In this document: piece by piece, positions 1-7,323 of the stretch
How the letters are laid out: each line of letters starts with the position of its first letter
Position numbering within the stretch: position 1 is the first letter of the stretch
Source of the DNA: JBGVMW01 sp045125095
GTDB lineage: Bacteria; Bacillota; Clostridia; Lachnospirales; Lachnospiraceae
Direction of reading: 5' to 3'
Length of the DNA stretch: 64,000 bases
Assembly: GCA_045125095.1 (NCBI GenBank)
Contig: JBGVMW010000156.1
Location: forward strand, 1-64,000
Program-made: the position numbers and the translations under genes
Notes under the pieces: model-generated
Seen by the model: only the letters and a program-made list of their open reading frames with translations
What the model was told of the DNA's origin: nothing
The model's database searches: none

Positions 1-794
1 GATGCATCTGAATTAATCATACGTTTTACACTTACAACATCTATTTTATAGCCTTTGTTACCATACAGCTCATTTATCAAGTCTGTATTATGGTTTGTGA
101 GCATACAATAGCAACCTCTATCTGTCAGTTCATCATAAAGCTTTGCTAATCGCTTGTGACTTTCTATATCAAATCCCTCTTTTGTATATGACTCAAACGA
201 AGTAGGATTCAATGGAGCATATGGACTATCCAGAAATATAAAATCTCCCTTCTTTGCAACCTTACAAGCAAATTCAAAATCACCATCTATAATGGTTACT
301 CCCTGCAAATACTTTGAAGTAGCCATAATAACCTCTTCATCTACTGAAGCCCTACGACTATTGTTATACGGAACATTAAATAATCCTTTGCCATTTACCC
401 GATACAAACCATTAAAACAATGCTTATTGTTAAATACAAACAATGCTGCCAACTCCACATCATACTCCGCTTTCATCAGCTTGTCATTGTAATGCTCTCT
501 TAGAGAATAATAATATTCCTTGCCATCTTCCCACATTTCCGTATCAAGCTTGCTCACAGCCTTCAGGAATGCTTCTGGTGCGTTACATATTTGCTTGTAA
601 GCATTTATCAATGCTTTATTTATATCATTTATCAGAGCATTTGCAGGTAGCAATTCGAATGTAACTGCACCGCCACCCACAAATGGCTCATAATAATTAT
701 TATATTTTTCAGGCATTCTTTCCTTTATTTGTGGAATCAACTGACGCTTACCGCCAGCCCATTTCACAAATGGAGCGACACTTGAATTACTCAT
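1..794 (-). CDS. Dam-family (D12 class) N6-adenine DNA methyltransferase, partial at the window edge
   Basis: About 264 residues are visible, and the last roughly 15-20 lie beyond the left edge. The protein would transfer a methyl group from SAM to the adenine N6 of a short target, typically GATC in this family. Seen: the N-terminal FVKWAGGKRQL motif, EPFVGGGAV (SAM binding) near residue 40, FNGLYRVNGKGLFNVP, and DSPYAPLNPTSF as catalytic motif IV, with Ser where the family usually has Pro (DPPY). The start ATG at 794 has an AGAGG Shine-Dalgarno. A promoter (TTGTTA-17-TATAAT) lies just upstream. It resembles DpnM/DpnII-type methylases. A cognate endonuclease gene may follow to the left, outside the window. 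Confidence 0.9.
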   Translation of the reverse strand, partial: MSNSSVAPFVKWAGGKRQLIPQIKERMPEKYNNYYEPFVGGGAVTFELLPANALINDINKALINAYKQICNAPEAFLKAVSKLDTEMWEDGKEYYYSLREHYNDKLMKAEYDVELAALFVFNNKHCFNGLYRVNGKGLFNVPYNNSRRASVDEEVIMATSKYLQGVTIIDGDFEFACKVAKKGDFIFLDSPYAPLNPTSFESYTKEGFDIESHKRLAKLYDELTDRGCYCMLTNHNTDLINELYGNKGYKIDVVSVKRMINSDA

Positions 795-842
795 TTTGAT
801 TCCTCTTCTCTACGTCCGCAAAGGACAATCTTTTACATGTCT

Positions 843-871
843 ATTATACTTGCAAACATATGAAATAACAA
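843..871 (-). promoter_or_regulatory. Promoter of the Dam-type methyltransferase gene
   Basis: On the minus strand a -35 TTGTTA (866-871) and a -10 TATAAT (843-848) are separated by 17 bp. The start codon follows about 48 bp after the -10. The 18-bp controller-type palindrome at 878-895 ends 6 bp upstream of the -35, a position typical of an activator site. Confidence 0.65.
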
Positions 872-877
872 CCAAAA

Positions 878-895
878 CTTTCACTTTTTGTGAAT
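878..895. promoter_or_regulatory. Operator palindrome copy 1 (probable controller-protein box)
   Basis: The sequence CTTTCACTTTTTGTGAAT contains TTCAC-N5-GTGAA. It is one of three near-identical 18-bp palindromes in this module (others at 1696 and 1742). It lies in the gap between the two methyltransferase genes, just upstream of the Dam gene's -35 element. Binding by the XRE protein at 1770-2006 is inferred from the placement of the three copies. Confidence 0.7.
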
Positions 896-899
896 TATC

Positions 900-1629
900 T
901 TACTTCTGAAACACAAATATATACTCATGTGCCAGAAGCAGGAAATTATTGTTTTGTTTCTCCCAATAATCAGTCGAACGACAATTATGCTGTTCTTTAA
1001 TTATAATTTCTTTATTCGTAAATCCTGCCTGTAAAAAGCATTCCATCATACGAAACCCTAACGGAATTACCTTCCCGTATTTTCTTACATCCCCAATCAT
1101 TACTGCACACATTTTTCCTTTCTTCAAAACACGATATGCTTCATTCGCCACCTTCAGCATCTCATCTAAAAATGCCTCCATACCTAACAAAGAAATGTCC
1201 CCTTCTATTCCTTTACTATATTTGATGATATTCGAATATGGCGGATGCGTACAAATAAAATCAATGCGACTATCTTTTATAAAATGCAAATCTGTAGCAT
1301 TTCCATTTCGTGTAAAAATTTTTGAATTTGTTTCACATTGGAATTGTAAATTTGTTTCAGATATTGAAACAGATTGCGGATTGATGTCAACACCTACCGC
1401 ATGACGATTGAGTAGCTTTGCCTCTACCAAGGTTGTTCCACTACCCATAAATTGATCTAAGACCCAATCACCGGGATTAGAATAACGAAGTATCAGATTT
1501 CTTGGTACATATGGCGACCAATTTCCTCGATACTTTCCTGAATGTGTTGCCCAACTGCCTCTGTCTGGAAACGACCAGACTGTTGTTGGTTCAAGCTTAA
1601 AATTATTTGGTTGTAAACTTATAAGACAT
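900..1629 (-). pseudogene. DNA amino-methyltransferase (N4/N6 type) with an apparent +1 frameshift at codon 5
   Basis: The intact frame from 1448 to 900 begins inside the SAM-binding motif FMGSGTT and continues through VGVDINPQ and the catalytic motif IV THPPYSNIIKYS. Upstream, the same frame stays open and encodes a typical family N-terminus (WSFPDRGSWATHSGKYRGNW, then SPYVPRNLILRYS) but has no ATG, GTG or TTG. The only well-placed start (GGAGG then ATG at 1629) reads MSYKFTTK and stops. Removing one T from AAGTTTACA would give a continuous 242-residue protein starting MSYKLQPNNF. So this is either a real inactivating indel, a base-call error, or use of a rare ATA start at 1622. The motif I before motif IV order is that of the group that places SAM binding first. 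Confidence 0.7.
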
Positions 1630-1695
1630 TCCTCCTTCTTTTTTATTGATTTCTACATTGTAACTCAATTTCATACAAAAATCTATAGTAGTTTT

Positions 1696-1713
1696 CTTTC
1701 ACTATAAGTGAAT
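1696..1713. promoter_or_regulatory. Operator palindrome copy 2 in the divergent control region
   Basis: CTTTCACTATAAGTGAAT differs from copy 1 at only three central positions. It sits directly upstream of (touching) a weak -35-like TTTATA (1713-1718) whose matching -10 GATAAT is at 1736-1741, so a bound protein could activate the controller gene's own promoter. It also lies upstream of the divergent methyltransferase gene. Confidence 0.7.
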
Positions 1714-1741
1714 TTATATGTTATGTATCTCATGCGATAAT

Positions 1742-1759
1742 ATTCACAAATAGTGAAAG
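1742..1759. promoter_or_regulatory. Operator palindrome copy 3, overlapping the controller gene start region
   Basis: ATTCACAAATAGTGAAAG is, on the other strand, CTTTCACTATTTGTGAAT, the third copy of the 18-bp palindrome. It lies between the -10 (GATAAT, 1736-1741) and the controller ATG at 1770 and runs into the ribosome binding site, so occupation should repress. The pair at 1696 and 1742 (46 bp apart) mirrors the activator/repressor pair of known restriction-modification controller proteins. Confidence 0.7.
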
Positions 1760-1769
1760 AGGTATTGAT

Positions 1770-2006
1770 ATGCATTTCGAAAATGATACAGACCTATATC
1801 GTGTTATAGGCGCTAATATAAAAAATTACAGAGAACAAGCTAAATTAACACAGGTGCAACTTGCTGAACGGGCTAAAATCAGCATCAGCTATCTCTCCAA
1901 AATCGAAGCTGCTGGATGTGATAAGAGTCTTTCGATATCCGTACTCAATCAGATTGCAAATGTACTTGGTGTTCAGATCAGTGAATTTTTTAAGGAGGTA
2001 GAATAA
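1770..2006 (+). CDS. XRE-family controller protein (C protein-like) of the methyltransferase module
   Basis: A 78-residue protein that is almost entirely one helix-turn-helix domain (residues about 11-70: NIKNYREQAKLTQVQLAERAKISISYLSKIE). It has the size of restriction-modification controller proteins, which delay endonuclease expression until methylation is complete. The ATG at 1770 follows GAGG with 7-nt spacing. Its end contains the ribosome binding site (AAGGAGG) of the next gene, whose ATG follows the stop by one base, so the two are translationally coupled. It is divergent from the frameshifted methyltransferase and flanked by its probable operators. Autoregulation is inferred from operator positions. 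Confidence 0.8.
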   Translation: MHFENDTDLYRVIGANIKNYREQAKLTQVQLAERAKISISYLSKIEAAGCDKSLSISVLNQIANVLGVQISEFFKEVE

Positions 2007-2007
2007 A

Positions 2008-2547
2008 ATGCCACGTTATGAACTCAATTTACACATTGATAATATTGGTTCCCGCAATGACATACGAATGAAAGTTGTTAATGAATTAGCAAAAGAATTA
2101 CCCGGAGAAGGTAAAAATGAACTTGCTTCAAAATATACATATTATGTAGAAACATTAAATGACCAACGAAGAATTTATCTTAGACGTCCTGCATTTTTAC
2201 ATAACGGTTTTGACTTTGTTGTATGCGTTGAAGGCATTAATTTCAATCCTACTGGTCGTCGTCGTGATTATCCCACACATGATGACATCCTAAATGATTT
2301 AAAAGAAAAATATAATGAAGATCCTAAAAAATATGAATATTTATATGTGGCATTGAATGCAATCTACTCTTGTTCTTATATTGACCTAGAACCACTCAAT
2401 TCCATATCATTCAAATCTGGATTTCCATGTGATCTCATAATAAAAACCTTAAAATGGTTGTTTATAGAGCAAGATATCCGTTATTGGAATTATTCTGGTC
2501 GCGATATGCTTTGGAAAGGAATCTATAATATAAATCACACTATCTGA
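2008..2547 (+). CDS. Unknown protein coupled to the controller gene; candidate endonuclease or R-M accessory protein
   Basis: 179 residues, soluble, with no signal peptide or membrane segment. I recognise no domain. Visible features are a basic stretch (GRRRDYP near residue 90), several acidic and lysine residues in the middle, and an aromatic-rich C-terminus (LKWLFIEQDIRYWNYSGRDM). The gene starts one base after the controller stop with its AAGGAGG site inside the controller gene. In controller-type systems the gene in this position is usually the endonuclease, so that role is the leading guess, but no PD-(D/E)XK or HNH signature is clear. It is followed by a bidirectional terminator. Confidence 0.6.
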   Translation: MPRYELNLHIDNIGSRNDIRMKVVNELAKELPGEGKNELASKYTYYVETLNDQRRIYLRRPAFLHNGFDFVVCVEGINFNPTGRRRDYPTHDDILNDLKEKYNEDPKKYEYLYVALNAIYSCSYIDLEPLNSISFKSGFPCDLIIKTLKWLFIEQDIRYWNYSGRDMLWKGIYNINHTI

Positions 2548-2571
2548 GACAGTCCATTCTAAACAATATTG

Positions 2572-2613
2572 TATTGGCAGCTAGAAATAAATATTCTAAC
2601 TGCCAATATTTTT
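2572..2613. terminator. Bidirectional terminator between the unknown gene and the relaxase gene
   Basis: TATTGGCAG (2572-2580) pairs with CTGCCAATA (2600-2608), and TAGAA/TTCTA extends the stem inside. The stem is followed by TTTTT on the plus strand. It lies between two convergent genes. Confidence 0.8.
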
Positions 2614-4126
2614 ACCTCCCCTCATACACATCCCATAATCTCTTCTGTTCCGCACTTATCCTCAATATCTCCTGCAAATCCCTCGCCATAGCTTCGACAT
2701 TCGCATCCATCTGCTCCACAGTTCCAGTTCGATTATAAGATTTAATCTCATATTGTATTTCATCCTTTGAGTACATTTCTTTAGTTTCCACATTCATATA
2801 TCCAAGTGATGTATAGCTATATCCATCCCTTGCATCTCCAAATACCGGTGCTACCTCTCCTTTTGAAGTTTTCCATCTCATAAGCCTTGGGAACCAACAC
2901 AATCCCTCTTTTATCAGTTCTTTAAATGCCTCTAGCAACTTTCCAATTTCATACAAGATTCCACGAAATGAATTTCCGGCATCAATTGTTTTATCTGCTT
3001 CCACCTGATTAGCATATTCTTCAATGGTAGGTGCAAATAATCTGAATGATGAGACAAATGCTTTGATTCTTTCAAGCAACACTACCGCTTCTTTTGCCAT
3101 ATCTGTGGTATATTCAATCTCTTGATTTACAGATTGAAGTTCTAACCGTTTTCCTTCCAATTCATTGGATATACGCTGCGATTCTCTCTTATCCATATCT
3201 GACAATGACTTCTCAATATTCCTCTTACTCTCAAGATATGAAATCTCTGATTCCAGCTTTTCCTTCTTATCCGTATATTCTTGTTCCATAGCCTCATTTT
3301 TCTTAACAATGGCATCTGTTTTCTCATTTAGTTCCTTAGTCTGTCTACGCTCCAATTCCTTATAAGCAATTTGTGAAGCAAGCAACTCAATATCCGCATC
3401 ATGCACCTGTTCCTGTAGCTGCTCCAGATGCTCTGTTTCTTTTGCTACTTTATATTCTGTTACGGATAAATCATGATTTCTTCCAATACTTTTTTCTGAT
3501 AAATCTTCATTTGTATGATATCTAAAGCACATCCCAGCTTCCTCTCGTAATTTATCCTGTAAAATTACAGATAGCGTTTCAGGTGTGAATACATTCCTCT
3601 TTGAAACCTTCTTCCTAAGTCCTCTCTTAGCCCCTTCCCACACTGGAACTCCTACCACATGTACATGTGGGCTTGCTTCATCAAAATGAATTACTGCATT
3701 TGCAATTTTAAATTCCGGCAACAGTTCCTCCAGCTTTCCAATCAGAAAACTATACACATAATACATTTTGTCCTTAACATCATCATGTGCCTGCCAAAAC
3801 TCTTTATCTCCACATTGGAAAATGATTTCAACAGCCATATCCTGTTCCAGATTTGCCACATGTTCAAAATAATCATCAATCTTTCGTTCTGCCCTCTTTT
3901 GTTTTTCATTGTATTCTTTTATCACTTCATCAAATTCCTGATGATAAACATTCTTCACATCCTGAAGCAAATCATCTGTTCCTCGCAAAACTATAATATT
4001 ATCTTTACTATAATCATCTGATTTGTACTTTCTTAAATTGTGTTTTGTCACTCCAAGCAATTTACTCTTACTTGTAATAGCACTTTTCTTGTTGCTAATG
4101 TGTGCTGTATACGACGTATTTCCCAT
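2612..4126 (-). CDS. MobV/Pre-family relaxase (mobilization protein)
   Basis: A 504-residue relaxase that would nick the element at oriT and pilot the strand during conjugative mobilization. The N-terminal 200 residues carry the Mob/Pre fold with the metal-binding motif HFDEASPHVHVVG (about 147-159). Residues about 225-345 form a long charged coiled coil, and the C-terminus is a separate domain of unknown role. The start at ATG 4126 is chosen because AGGAG lies 8 nt upstream; a TTG two codons earlier is less well placed. The gene is downstream of the ATPase gene and next to a repeat-rich non-coding block that probably holds its oriT. No coupling protein is visible, so mobilization in trans is expected. 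Confidence 0.88.
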   Translation of the reverse strand: MGNTSYTAHISNKKSAITSKSKLLGVTKHNLRKYKSDDYSKDNIIVLRGTDDLLQDVKNVYHQEFDEVIKEYNEKQKRAERKIDDYFEHVANLEQDMAVEIIFQCGDKEFWQAHDDVKDKMYYVYSFLIGKLEELLPEFKIANAVIHFDEASPHVHVVGVPVWEGAKRGLRKKVSKRNVFTPETLSVILQDKLREEAGMCFRYHTNEDLSEKSIGRNHDLSVTEYKVAKETEHLEQLQEQVHDADIELLASQIAYKELERRQTKELNEKTDAIVKKNEAMEQEYTDKKEKLESEISYLESKRNIEKSLSDMDKRESQRISNELEGKRLELQSVNQEIEYTTDMAKEAVVLLERIKAFVSSFRLFAPTIEEYANQVEADKTIDAGNSFRGILYEIGKLLEAFKELIKEGLCWFPRLMRWKTSKGEVAPVFGDARDGYSYTSLGYMNVETKEMYSKDEIQYEIKSYNRTGTVEQMDANVEAMARDLQEILRISAEQKRLWDVYEGR

Positions 4127-4160
4127 AAGCAAATCTCCTCTCTTATCTGTAAAAATTTCT

Positions 4161-4249
4161 CTCGGAGCACATGCTTATCATCTTGGCTCTGCCACAGATG
4201 ATAACCCCCTAGCAGTTTTGGCAAGCCAAATCTGCGGTGGCTCTCCGAG
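4161..4249. other. Nested inverted repeats upstream of the relaxase gene; candidate oriT
   Basis: Three inverted repeats are nested. CTCGGAG (4161-4167) and CTCCGAG (4243-4249) are the outer arms. TTATCATCT (4175-4183) and AGATGATAA (4196-4204) form one hairpin. GCAG-T-TTTGGC (4212-4222) and GCCAAA-T-CTGC (4225-4235) form a second with an AA loop. The arrangement folds as a three-way junction. Position directly upstream of a MobV relaxase gene suggests oriT, though a structured leader RNA of the relaxase gene is also possible. Confidence 0.5.
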
Positions 4250-4277
4250 GGTTTCAATATTAACTGTTACAACTACC

Positions 4278-4374
4278 AAGAGTTTAATAATCTGTTCTTT
4301 TAAGAAATACAGACTCTAAACTCTTATAAGAATTTAGAATCTGCTTTTCCAAACATTCGGATTATTAAACTCTT
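4278..4374. repeat. Large nested inverted repeat at the end of the ATPase gene
   Basis: A 15-bp perfect inverted repeat has arms AAGAGTTTAATAATC (4278-4292) and GATTATTAAACTCTT (4360-4374). Nested inside is a second stem, CAGA-C-TCTAAA (4310-4320) with TTTAGA-A-TCTG (4333-4343). The right arm overlaps the last codons of the ATPase gene. The inner stem could be the terminator of that gene. The outer arms are longer than a terminator needs, so an origin or protein-binding role is possible. Confidence 0.6.
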
Positions 4375-5369
4375 TCATCTGGCATAATCCATGTCCAAAA
4401 ACTTGTTCCATCATCTAACTTACTTTTTCCTGAAGTAATTCCCAGTTTCTTTTTAGCAGATAAAAGAGTATTTCTTTTAATTCCTCTTTTCGCTGCTTCC
4501 TGTAAAATATCATTAGATGCAATCTCCTTCGATAAGCCAAAGAACTCTTTGATAAAGTTTTCTGCAATATCAAGTTTCTTTTTACCTCGTCCTTCATTCC
4601 CCATCAGCAATTCATCAATGGTAATGTCATAAGGACCGATACAAACCATTCCTCTATCTTCGGTCATTTCAAAACCGATGGCATCTCCTGTTGGAGCTAA
4701 TGACGATTTATCGTGTGCCATGATTCGAATGTTTGGTTTATCCCGAAGCCTTGCTACTAATAACACGCTTCTTGCTGTTGCCTGAATATCAATGGAGCCT
4801 AATCCTCGGTAAGTTGATTTGCTACCAGATGCTTTATTCATATGACCGATAAGGATAACTGCACAATTATATTTTTCTGCAATCATTCCTAAGTGTTTTA
4901 ATACCGGTCGTATTTCATTGGCTCTGTGCATGTCAACCTTTGCTCCGATATAAGCCTGTATTGGATCAAGAATAATCAATCTTGCTCCTGTTTCAACGAT
5001 TGCTTTCTCAAGCCGGTCATCTGTCATACATAACTCTTTTTCCGTTTCGTCAATAACACGTATCATGGAGCAGTCTGCCCCTGCCCTTTCTAATCTAGGC
5101 TTTACAGTATCATCAATACCATCTTCTGCTGTCTGATAAATAATATGAATTGGCTCATATGCTTTATCATCATCGCAGGGAAGTGGCAAGCCCCTGCTAA
5201 GGGCTGCCGCCAACATCAATACAAGTGTTGTCTTTCCTTCTCCCGGATCTCCTTCAATTATGGTTATCTTTCCATAAGGTATATATGGATACCATAACCA
5301 CTCCACTTCTTTTGAAACCACATCCTCCATATGGATAAGTTTCAATTCTACATTCTGCTGTTCATTCAT
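4365..5369 (-). CDS. RepA-like RecA-fold ATPase (AAA_25 type), element replication helicase/primase accessory
   Basis: 334 residues. A Walker A motif EGDPGEGKTT lies at residues 39-48, Walker B LIILDP at 131-136, and the ring-helicase-like ILIGHMNK follows. The C-terminal 80 residues look like a winged-helix region. Related proteins on plasmids and integrative elements act as hexameric helicases in replication. The ATG at 5369 is preceded by GGAGG with 6-nt spacing; a longer frame would start within the Shine-Dalgarno. The gene is downstream of a small DNA-binding protein gene, and both are driven by the promoter at 5673-5701. Function is inferred from fold and context. Confidence 0.75.
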   Translation of the reverse strand: MNEQQNVELKLIHMEDVVSKEVEWLWYPYIPYGKITIIEGDPGEGKTTLVLMLAAALSRGLPLPCDDDKAYEPIHIIYQTAEDGIDDTVKPRLERAGADCSMIRVIDETEKELCMTDDRLEKAIVETGARLIILDPIQAYIGAKVDMHRANEIRPVLKHLGMIAEKYNCAVILIGHMNKASGSKSTYRGLGSIDIQATARSVLLVARLRDKPNIRIMAHDKSSLAPTGDAIGFEMTEDRGMVCIGPYDITIDELLMGNEGRGKKKLDIAENFIKEFFGLSKEIASNDILQEAAKRGIKRNTLLSAKKKLGITSGKSKLDDGTSFWTWIMPDERV

Positions 5370-5383
5370 AAACTTCCTCCTTG

Positions 5384-5620
5384 TCAAACTGCTTCTTCAT
5401 TAAAATAACCTGTTTCTTCCCATACTCTCTTATCAGGGCAATAATAGCTATATTCATTTGAATTTCCCACTTTTATTGCTGCTCCGAATTTGAGTATTCC
5501 TTGTTGTAATCCCAGCCTTACATACTGTGCATCCTTCCCTATTGCACTTGCAATTTCCTTTATTGGTACATTTCTTCCTGTAAAGGCTGGTAAATCAACC
5601 TTGTAAATAACTTCTGGCAT
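5384..5620 (-). CDS. Small DNA-binding protein of the element (excisionase-like or plasmid-type helix-turn-helix)
   Basis: 78 residues from the ATG at 5620, which follows GGAGG with 8-nt spacing; an upstream extension of the frame lacks a ribosome binding site. Residues about 20-45 (VPIKEIASAIGKDAQYVRLG) look like a helix-turn-helix of the type seen in excisionases and small plasmid proteins. It lies 14 bp before the ATPase gene in the same operon, directly downstream of the consensus promoter. A directionality factor or replication accessory role fits the position; neither is shown. Confidence 0.6.
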   Translation of the reverse strand: MPEVIYKVDLPAFTGRNVPIKEIASAIGKDAQYVRLGLQQGILKFGAAIKVGNSNEYSYYCPDKRVWEETGYFNEEAV

Positions 5621-5643
5621 CTCTACCACCTCCTCTTTTTTAT

Positions 5644-5660
5644 AGAGCATTTCTTGCTCT
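5644..5660. promoter_or_regulatory. Operator-like palindrome for the element repressor
   Basis: AGAGCA-TTTCT-TGCTCT is a perfect 6-bp-arm palindrome 13 bp downstream of the -10 of the minus-strand promoter. A half-site repeat TTGCTCTGTYA occurs at 5654-5664 and again at 5690-5700, across the -35. This placement suits repression by the divergent XRE protein. Confidence 0.5.
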
Positions 5661-5672
5661 GTTATATTTTGT

Positions 5673-5701
5673 ATTATACAGACCTTTATTTGCTCTGTCA
5701 A
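5673..5701 (-). promoter_or_regulatory. Consensus promoter of the small-protein/ATPase/relaxase operon
   Basis: TTGACA (minus strand, 5696-5701) and TATAAT (5673-5678) match the sigma-A consensus exactly with a 17-bp spacer. Such a strong promoter on a mobile element is expected to be held down by a repressor, and an XRE gene diverges from it. Confidence 0.85.
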
Positions 5702-5770
5702 TAGTTTATAATTTAATGTTGACTAATAGATATTAGTATGTTAAATTTACAATTACAGGAGGTTGATGCA

Positions 5771-6202
5771 ATGAATACAGGTAAAAAGATTAAGTTAATT
5801 CGAACATTTCGTGGATTAACTCAGAAAGAACTTGGCGAAGCTTGCGGAATACATGAGGTTGCAATCCGTAAGTATGAACTTGGAAAAAACATTCCTAAAC
5901 CAGAACAACTAAGAAAGATAGCAGAAGCACTAAATGTCAATGTAAATTCATTGGTAGAATTTGATATTGAAGCTGATGGAGACGTATTACCATTACTTTT
6001 TGCGATTGATGAAGTGTTTGATGTGTCTATTAGAGACATTGATGGAAAACCCGGAATGTTCTTTTCCAACAAAAGTCTCATTCAGTTTCTAAAAGACTGG
6101 CAGGCAATGAAAGAATTACTTGCTTCTGGCAGCCAGACTCAAGACAATTATGAGATTTGGAAAACAATTCGCCCAAGTGTAACAAAGGTAACCCACGAAT
6201 AA
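5771..6202 (+). CDS. XRE-family transcriptional repressor of the element
   Basis: 143 residues. An N-terminal helix-turn-helix (residues about 5-60: IKLIRTFRGLTQKELGEACGIHEVAIRKYE) is followed by a C-terminal part of about 80 residues with no recognised fold, probably for dimerization or sensing. The ATG at 5771 has AGGAGG with 8-nt spacing; the longer frame from 5738 lacks such a site. It diverges from the strong promoter at 5673-5701 and precedes the integrase gene by about 57 bp, a typical regulator position in integrative elements. Confidence 0.8.
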   Translation: MNTGKKIKLIRTFRGLTQKELGEACGIHEVAIRKYELGKNIPKPEQLRKIAEALNVNVNSLVEFDIEADGDVLPLLFAIDEVFDVSIRDIDGKPGMFFSNKSLIQFLKDWQAMKELLASGSQTQDNYEIWKTIRPSVTKVTHE

Positions 6203-6259
6203 TAATCATTTTATCCGCTTGCTATCAGCTTTCTAGTAAATAGCGAAAGGATGGTGCTT

Positions 6260-7315
6260 ATGAAGTTACCCAACGGATACGGAAGCGTTGTTAAACTTTC
6301 CGGCAAAAGAAGAAGACCTTATCAAGTGCGAAAAACGATAGGCTGGCACTATGATAAGGAAAAAGACAAACAGGTTCAGGATATGATTACAATTGGATAT
6401 GCAGCTACAAAAGCAGAAGCCTTGCAGATGCTTGCAGAATACAATAATAATCCATTTGACACCAAGGCTGCAAAGATGACCTTTTCAGATGTATATGAAG
6501 AATGGTCAAAGCGTAAGTTTCCAACTATTTCTGAATCTAATGTAAAAGGATACTCTGCATCTTATAAGGCATGTGAATCCCTTTACAGCAAAGTATTCAA
6601 GGATATTAAGCTAGTTGATTTACAAACTGTCATTGATACATGTGGCAAGAATTTCCCAACACTAAAGAAAATCAAAGTGTTATTCAATCAGCTATATGAC
6701 TATGCCTTGAAGAATGATATTTGCAACAAAGACTATTCCAGCTACGTGGATGTCACTCAGTATAAGGATCGTAATCCTAACAAATACGACAGAAACAAGT
6801 TTGAAAAGAACGAAATTGATATGATTTGGGAGCAAAAAGAAGATAAATATTATCAGATTGTATTAATGCTTCTATACAGTGGAGTTCGAGTTTCAGAATT
6901 GCTGGATTTAAAAAAAGAAAATGTTCATTTGGAAGAACAGTATTTTGATGTTATCTGTAGTAAAACAGAAAATGGTATTCGAAAGGTTCCAATAGCAGAT
7001 AAGCTTCTGCCATACTACAAAAACTGGTATGAATCCTGTCCGGAATGTGAATATCTACTTCACACAGAGGACGGAAATCATTTCCTATACCGAAACTACT
7101 ACGATAGCTATTTCAAACCTTTAATGGAACAGCTAAATATTAATCGTACACCGCACTGTTGTAGGCATACCTGCATTTCAATGTTAGCGGAAGCCGGTGT
7201 GAATCAGACAATTATCAAGAAGATTGTGGGGCACTCTGGTGCTATGACATTAACTGAGAAAGTATACACACACTTTGATATAAAGGAGCTTGTAGATGCG
7301 ATTAATAAGATTTAA
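6260..7315 (+). CDS. Tyrosine recombinase (site-specific integrase)
   Basis: 351 residues. The catalytic set is visible: Arg210 (GVRVSELLDL), Lys235, His299-x-x-Arg302 (PHCCRHT), His325 (VGHSG) and the nucleophile Tyr336 (KVYTHFD). An N-terminal arm-binding region and a core-binding SAM-like domain (about 75-165) precede it. It would integrate and excise the element by strand exchange at short identical sequences. The ATG at 6260 follows AAGG with suitable spacing; an ATG three codons earlier overlaps that site. The gene ends 182 bp from the convergent rpsI stop, as expected for an enzyme acting at the rpsI 3' end. Confidence 0.92.
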   Translation: MKLPNGYGSVVKLSGKRRRPYQVRKTIGWHYDKEKDKQVQDMITIGYAATKAEALQMLAEYNNNPFDTKAAKMTFSDVYEEWSKRKFPTISESNVKGYSASYKACESLYSKVFKDIKLVDLQTVIDTCGKNFPTLKKIKVLFNQLYDYALKNDICNKDYSSYVDVTQYKDRNPNKYDRNKFEKNEIDMIWEQKEDKYYQIVLMLLYSGVRVSELLDLKKENVHLEEQYFDVICSKTENGIRKVPIADKLLPYYKNWYESCPECEYLLHTEDGNHFLYRNYYDSYFKPLMEQLNINRTPHCCRHTCISMLAEAGVNQTIIKKIVGHSGAMTLTEKVYTHFDIKELVDAINKI

Positions 7316-7323
7316 ATTAAGAA

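Noticed and set aside
292..664. Two plus-strand frames at the left edge
   Set aside because: They lie opposite the Dam-type methyltransferase, whose motifs are unmistakable.
3659..4021. 120-codon plus-strand frame opposite the relaxase gene
   Set aside because: Antisense to a clear relaxase domain; composition is typical of a shadow frame.
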